64,000 bases of DNA, taken from Streptomyces sp. CHD11. GTDB taxonomy: Bacteria > Actinomycetota > Actinomycetes > Streptomycetales > Streptomycetaceae. The notes beneath the pieces were generated by a model. It was not told the origin of the DNA and ran no database searches. It saw nothing but the letters and a program-made list of their open reading frames with translations. Below, one piece after another: positions 59,750 through 64,000 of this stretch; position 1 is the first letter of the stretch, and each line of letters starts with the position of its first letter. Where the stretch lies: assembly GCF_018638295.1 (NCBI RefSeq), contig NZ_JABTTS010000003.1, forward strand, positions 186,001 through 250,000, in the 5' to 3' direction. The position numbers and the translations under genes were made by a program.

Positions 59750-61177
59750 ATGAGTACTCGTCCCACCGGCCGCCGCGTCCGCGCGGCACTCGCGCTGACC
59801 GCCCTGCTGGGCAGCGCCGCACTGACCGGCCTTCCGGCGACCTCCGCGGCTGCCGCGGACGGCGCCGTCTCGGTGCAGTACCGCACCAGCTCCGGCGGGG
59901 CCACCGCGGACCAGAGCGAGCCCTGGTTCAAGGTCCGCAACAGCGGTTCCTCACCCGTGCAGCTGAGCCAGGTGAAGGTCCGGTACTACTTCAAAGCCGA
60001 TACGCCGGGCGCCACTTACCGCTTCGCCTGTTCCTGGGCGGTCAAGGGCTGCGCCGCCGTCACCGGCACGTTCGGGACACTCGCCCGCCCCACCGCCACG
60101 GCCGACCGCTATCTGGAGATCGGGTTCACCCCGTCCGCCGGATCGCTGGCTCCGGGCGCCGACACCGGCGACATGCAGCTGCGCTTCCACCGGTCCGACT
60201 GGCAGACCCTGCGGCAGAGCGACGACTACTCCTTCGGCGGCACCCAGGCCTCGTACGCCGACTGGAGCAGGGTCACCGCACAGCTGGCCGGCACCACGGT
60301 GTGGGGCACCGCCCCGGAGGGGAACGACCCGACGGATCCCACCGACCCGACCGACCCTCCCGGTGACGGCGGCCAGACCCTGTTCGACGACTTCGACTAC
60401 ACCTCGCACACCGACCCCGCGATCTCCGCGCACGGCTGGAGCGTGCGCTCCAACCCGGGTGGCCCGGGGGTACCCGGCGCGGCCTGGGACCCGTCGAAGG
60501 TCACCTTCGCCTCCTCGGGCGGCAACTCGGTGATGAATCTGGAGACCTCCACCGCGGGAACCGGAGCCTCCACGACACACACCGAAGTCCTCACCAGGAG
60601 CACGAAGTTCAGATACGGCACCTACGCCGCCCGGGTCAGGTTCTCCGACGCCCCCAAGTACGGCCCCGACGGGGACCGCGTCGTCCAGACCTTCTTCACC
60701 ATCAACGACCTGAAGGCACCGATGGCCGACGACTACGCCGAGTACGACTTCGAGTACCTGCCCAACGGCGGCTGGGGCGAGCCGGCCAACATCCTCTACA
60801 CGACCTCCTGGGAAACCTACAACCCCGACCCCTGGCAGGCCGTCAACCAGCACAGCGAGAGCCGGCGGAGCTTCGCGGGCTGGCACGACCTGGTGGTGAC
60901 CATCGACGACCACGCCATCACCTACTACGTCGACGGTCAGCACTTCGGCACCCACGACGCCGCGTATCTGCCCGAACGCCCGATGTCGATCAACTTCAAC
61001 CAGTGGCTGATCGACCTCGACGGCCAGACGTCGACCACGCCCCGCGCCTACGACCAGCAGGTCGACTACGTGCTGCACGTCAAGGACCAGGTCCTCACCC
61101 CGGCCCAGGCCGCTGCGAAGGTCGGCGAACTCCGCGGCGCCGGCACCTCCTTCGTGGACGAGGTCCCGGCGCCGTGA
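59750..61177 (+). CDS. Secreted GH16 enzyme with N-terminal CBM3
   Basis: A 475-residue secreted protein. A signal (cleavage after A-A-A near 36) precedes a CBM3 cellulose-binding module (about 41-190: V-Q-Y-R-T-S-S, V-R-Y-Y-F-K-A-D, R-Y-L-E-I-G-F, D-Y-S-F-G-G). A repeated Asp-Pro-Thr linker (about 193-206) joins it to a GH16 beta-glucanase-fold domain (about 212-450). The catalytic strand reads A-E-Y-D-F-E-Y-L-P (about 329-337), the E-x-D-x-E pattern. Probable substrates are beta-1,3/1,4-glucans held near cellulose. GAAAGGA precedes ATG 59750. A strong hairpin follows. Confidence 0.88.
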   Translation: MSTRPTGRRVRAALALTALLGSAALTGLPATSAAAADGAVSVQYRTSSGGATADQSEPWFKVRNSGSSPVQLSQVKVRYYFKADTPGATYRFACSWAVKGCAAVTGTFGTLARPTATADRYLEIGFTPSAGSLAPGADTGDMQLRFHRSDWQTLRQSDDYSFGGTQASYADWSRVTAQLAGTTVWGTAPEGNDPTDPTDPTDPPGDGGQTLFDDFDYTSHTDPAISAHGWSVRSNPGGPGVPGAAWDPSKVTFASSGGNSVMNLETSTAGTGASTTHTEVLTRSTKFRYGTYAARVRFSDAPKYGPDGDRVVQTFFTINDLKAPMADDYAEYDFEYLPNGGWGEPANILYTTSWETYNPDPWQAVNQHSESRRSFAGWHDLVVTIDDHAITYYVDGQHFGTHDAAYLPERPMSINFNQWLIDLDGQTSTTPRAYDQQVDYVLHVKDQVLTPAQAAAKVGELRGAGTSFVDEVPAP

Positions 61178-61219
61178 CGGCCTGACCGCCGCACCCCTCG
61201 TACCGCTTGCCCGACTCAC

Positions 61220-61248
61220 CGGCCGGGGCCCAGCCGGGGCCCCGGCCG
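61220..61248. terminator. Hairpin terminator after GH16
   Basis: CGGCCGGGGCCC (61220-61231) pairs perfectly with 61237-61248 around a 5-base loop, 43 bases past the stop codon. Confidence 0.75.
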
Positions 61249-61366
61249 CCGTGCGCGACCCCGCGCGTCCCTTCCCGCAAAGTTCACCCGATCTTTCCCC
61301 GGGTCTTCCGCCCGCGAGCCGGAGACGCTGAACTGTAGGCTGCGGCCCGCAGGACGGCCGCAGGAC

Positions 61367-61378
61367 GACAACGTTGTC
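61367..61378. promoter_or_regulatory. Perfect GACAACGTTGTC operator before second GH92
   Basis: GACAACGTTGTC is a perfect 12-bp palindrome 30 bases before the GH92 start. Near-identical copies precede the MGH1-like gene (4880) and the first GH92 gene (7591). Confidence 0.75.
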
Positions 61379-61407
61379 ACTTTGTGGAAAGCAGGGATAC
61401 CGACGCG

Positions 61408-64000
61408 ATGTGGAACGCCACGGAGTTCTCTCCACCCAAGCCCCCGCCGGGCCGCCGCAGACTCCTCACCGCCGCGCTGATCCTCGGCACGCTGATCGCC
61501 GGGATGACGCCCGCGGCCGGCGCGGCCGCCGAGAAGCACCGTGACATCACGGCGTTCGACGCGGTCGACCCGTTCATCGGCACCCGTCTGGACACGTCCC
61601 AGAACAAGGGGAACAGCGCGTACGGCAACACCTGGCCGGGTGCCACGGTGCCGTTCGGCATGGTGCAGTCCTCCCCCACCACGTACCGCACCTCCGACGG
61701 GGACCAGAAGGGCGGATACGAGTACACGGCCGACGAGATCCGCGGCTTCGGCATGACGCGGCTCTCCGGGACCGGCTGCGAGGGACGCTTCAGCGGCTTC
61801 GACTTCCCGGTGCTGCCCTACACCGGCGAGCTCACCGGTGGCGCCCTGCCCTCCAGTCCCGCCGAAAAGATCACCGACTACTACCTCGGCTTCGACCACG
61901 CCGACGAGAAGGCCGACCCCGGCTACTACTCCGTCGACCTCGCGAACGGCGTGGAGACGGAGCTGACCGCGACCACGCGCACCGCCGTCAGCCGCTTCGA
62001 CTTCCCCTCCGGCGGCGGCTCCACTCTGCTGTTCGACGTGGCCGGTTCCAACAACCGGGTCTTCGGCAGCGAGGTGAAGGTCGACGGGAACACCGTCAGC
62101 GGCTGGGTGGAGACGGCCTCGGTCTGCGACGAGGGCGGACGCTACCGGGCCTACTTCTCCACCACCTTCGACCGCCCGGTCAGGGCCCACGGCACGTGGC
62201 AGGGATCCGACGTGCGGCCCGGATCGGACGCCGCCTCCGGCGGTGACACCAAGCACGGGGCGGGCGCCTACCTCGTCTTCGACCGGGGCGCGAAGGTCAC
62301 CGCGAAGACCGGCCTCAGCTATGTGAGCGTCGCGGGCGCGACCCGAAACGCCGTCACCGAGACCCGCGGCCGGAACTTCGACCGGGTCCGCGACCAGGCC
62401 GCCCGCGTGTGGCGGGACGCGCTCGGCACCGTCGACGCGGAGGGCGGCACCCGCGCCGAGCGGGTGAAGTTCTACACCGCGCTCTACCATTCGCTGCTCC
62501 ACCCGAACATCTTCGACGACGTCAGCGGTGAGTACCGGGGGTACGACGGAGAGGTCCGCCGGGTCGCCCAGGGCCGCCACCACTACGTCACCTACGCGGG
62601 CTGGGACACCTACCGCAGCCAGGCGCAGCTGATCGCCCTGCTGTTCCCGAAGGTCGGCAGTGACATCAACCAGTCGATCACCGACATGGTCCGCCAGACC
62701 GGCACCTGGCCCAACTGGCCGCACCTGAACCAGGCGCAGCAGAAGATGAGCGGCGACTCGCTGCAGTCGGTGGTCGCCTCGATCGACGCCTTCGGCTCCA
62801 CCGACTACGACCGCCGGGCCGCCCTGGAGTCGATGAAGACGACCCAGAGCCTGCCCGCCGACGCCACGCTGCGGCGGCACGCCTACCAGTACGCGACCGT
62901 CGGCTTCGTCGAGAACCGCAAGGGCGACTCCGCGACGTCGAAGACGCTCGAGTACGCCGTGGACGACTTCGGCATCGCCCAACTCGCCCGGCGGCTGGGT
63001 GACAAGAGGACCTACGACCGGTTCATGGTCCGGGCGCAGAACTGGCGAAACGTGTTCGACGACGCCAGTGACCACATCCGCCCCCGCGAGCGGACGGGCT
63101 TCGACCGGGGCTTCAACCTCGGTGAGCGGGGCAACCAGTTCGAACAGGCCACGGGCTACCAGTACGGCTGGATGGTGCCGCACAACGTCGGCACCCTGGT
63201 CGAGAAGCGGGGCGGCATCGAGGCCACCACCAAGGCGCTGGACGACCACACGCGGGAGCTGGACGCCGGCGTGTACAACACCTCGGGCGCGTATCTGAGC
63301 AACCAGCCCAGCTTCACCATGCCGTTCGTCTACAACTGGCTGCGGCAGCCGCACCGCACGGCGGACGTGCTGCGCCGCGCCGTGGACGAGATGTACGACA
63401 CGACGCCCTCGGGGCTGCCCGGCAACGACGACCTCGGCTCGCTGAGCAGCTGGTACGTGTGGGCGAACATCGGCCTCTTCCCCGCCGTGCCCGGCACCGC
63501 CGATCTGGTGGTGAGCGGCCCGATGTTCGACCGGGTCGTGGTGGACAGCGCCGACAGCCGGCGACGGATCACCCTGGACGCTCCCCGCGCCGACGAGGCG
63601 CCGTACGTGACCGCGCTGAAGGTGAACCGCCGTTCCACGACGCGCTCGTGGCTCCCGGCGGAGTTCACCCGCGAGGGTGGCAGGCTCGACTTCCGGATGG
63701 CGGCGAAGCCCGGCACCTGGGGCACCCGCGCGGGCGACGTCCCCCCGTCGCACACGGACGGCACGGACGCCCGGAACAACATCGGCAGCACGCCGGACGA
63801 CCGGGGCGACCTCGGCTCCCTCGACCTCAGCGACAACTCCCTGTCCCGTCAGCGGCTGGCGGCGGCCGGAGCGGCGCCCGGCGCGAAACTCCCGCTGGGT
63901 GACACCGGGATCGAGTTCACCTGGCCGGACACCGGCCCCGGGGAGCCCGACAACTGGATACCGCACGGCCAGCGCATCCGCCTGAACGGCCGTGGGGCGA
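61408..64000 (+). CDS. Second secreted GH92 alpha-mannosidase, 3' end outside window
   Basis: The frame is open from ATG 61408 to the window edge (864 codons), so the C-terminus is missing. A signal with R-R-R-L-L-T-A-A (residues ~17-24) and a hydrophobic run ends near A-A-G-A-A-A. The mature GH92 domain starts with D-P-F-I-G-T and W-P-G-A-T-V-P-F-G-M-V-Q. The catalytic barrel includes E-R-G-N-Q-F-E-Q-A-T-G-Y-Q-Y-G-W (about 571) and G-N-D-D-L-G-S-L-S-S-W-Y-V-W (about 672), the same pattern as the GH92 at 7686. It is not a recent duplicate of that gene. A long reading frame on the opposite strand is a codon-bias shadow. Confidence 0.92.
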   Translation, partial: MWNATEFSPPKPPPGRRRLLTAALILGTLIAGMTPAAGAAAEKHRDITAFDAVDPFIGTRLDTSQNKGNSAYGNTWPGATVPFGMVQSSPTTYRTSDGDQKGGYEYTADEIRGFGMTRLSGTGCEGRFSGFDFPVLPYTGELTGGALPSSPAEKITDYYLGFDHADEKADPGYYSVDLANGVETELTATTRTAVSRFDFPSGGGSTLLFDVAGSNNRVFGSEVKVDGNTVSGWVETASVCDEGGRYRAYFSTTFDRPVRAHGTWQGSDVRPGSDAASGGDTKHGAGAYLVFDRGAKVTAKTGLSYVSVAGATRNAVTETRGRNFDRVRDQAARVWRDALGTVDAEGGTRAERVKFYTALYHSLLHPNIFDDVSGEYRGYDGEVRRVAQGRHHYVTYAGWDTYRSQAQLIALLFPKVGSDINQSITDMVRQTGTWPNWPHLNQAQQKMSGDSLQSVVASIDAFGSTDYDRRAALESMKTTQSLPADATLRRHAYQYATVGFVENRKGDSATSKTLEYAVDDFGIAQLARRLGDKRTYDRFMVRAQNWRNVFDDASDHIRPRERTGFDRGFNLGERGNQFEQATGYQYGWMVPHNVGTLVEKRGGIEATTKALDDHTRELDAGVYNTSGAYLSNQPSFTMPFVYNWLRQPHRTADVLRRAVDEMYDTTPSGLPGNDDLGSLSSWYVWANIGLFPAVPGTADLVVSGPMFDRVVVDSADSRRRITLDAPRADEAPYVTALKVNRRSTTRSWLPAEFTREGGRLDFRMAAKPGTWGTRAGDVPPSHTDGTDARNNIGSTPDDRGDLGSLDLSDNSLSRQRLAAAGAAPGAKLPLGDTGIEFTWPDTGPGEPDNWIPHGQRIRLNGRGA

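Noticed and set aside
61216..63966. Very long open frame on the minus strand over the second GH92 gene
   Set aside because: It is antisense to a clear GH92 protein, has no family similarity or start signals, and arises from third-position G/C bias.

Overview
The window looks like a Streptomyces (or very close actinomycete) chromosome. It is very G+C rich with strong third-position G/C bias, uses GTG and TTG starts, and carries families typical of that group: a VanW-type wall protein, PAS/GAF SpoIIE-like phosphatases, LacI-controlled sugar ABC transport, secreted LPMOs and CBM2 enzymes, a class F sortase and ribosomal bL37. I saw no rRNA, tRNA, CRISPR array, intact transposase or secondary-metabolite megasynthase.

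Layout. 0-4.3 kb: end of a DUF488 gene, VanW protein, LLM oxidoreductase, XRE-cupin regulator. 4.5-11 kb: a broken hydrolase, then two large secreted glycosidases (an MGH1-like glycosidase with a discoidin-like domain, and a GH92 alpha-mannosidase). 11-17.4 kb: phosphotransferase-fold protein, the tiny bL37 gene, a dehalogenase-like hydrolase/TetR divergent pair, a secreted endonuclease/exonuclease/phosphatase-fold protein and two decayed genes. 17.5-21.8 kb: an envelope operon (response regulator, sensor kinase, D,D-carboxypeptidase, VanJ-like membrane phosphatase) behind three perfect 11-bp repeats. 21.9-34.6 kb: mixed genes including GAPDH, a GlxA-type regulator, a SpoIIE-type phosphatase, a chitin-type LPMO with a DasR-like site, a sirtuin, HxlR/RidA, a sortase with its probable substrate, and an ECF sigma factor with a membrane partner. 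34.7-40.9 kb: beta-glucoside ABC importer, GH1 and divergent LacI. 41-47 kb: redox protein, second SpoIIE phosphatase, and a TetR-controlled MBL/SnoaL-like/MBL operon. 47-51 kb: cellulose-type LPMO, GH12 cellulase and a second LacI with CebR-type boxes. 51.6-57 kb: acyl-CoA ligase, GNAT, DUF1990, aminotransferase V and AI-2E-family exporter. 57-64 kb: GH64 glucanase, GntR/UTRA regulator, CBM3-GH16 enzyme and a second GH92 gene that runs off the window.

How the genes fit together. The main theme is extracellular polysaccharide breakdown: mannans (two GH92 and the MGH1-like enzyme), cellulose (LPMO-CBM2, GH12-CBM2), other beta-glucans (GH64, CBM3-GH16), chitin (small LPMO) and uptake and hydrolysis of the released beta-glucosides (ABC importer plus GH1). 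At least five separate operator types can be read in the promoters. The most interesting is a GACAACGTTGTC-like palindrome shared by the MGH1-like gene and both GH92 genes. It ties loci 54 kb apart into a probable alpha-mannan regulon whose regulator I could not identify here.
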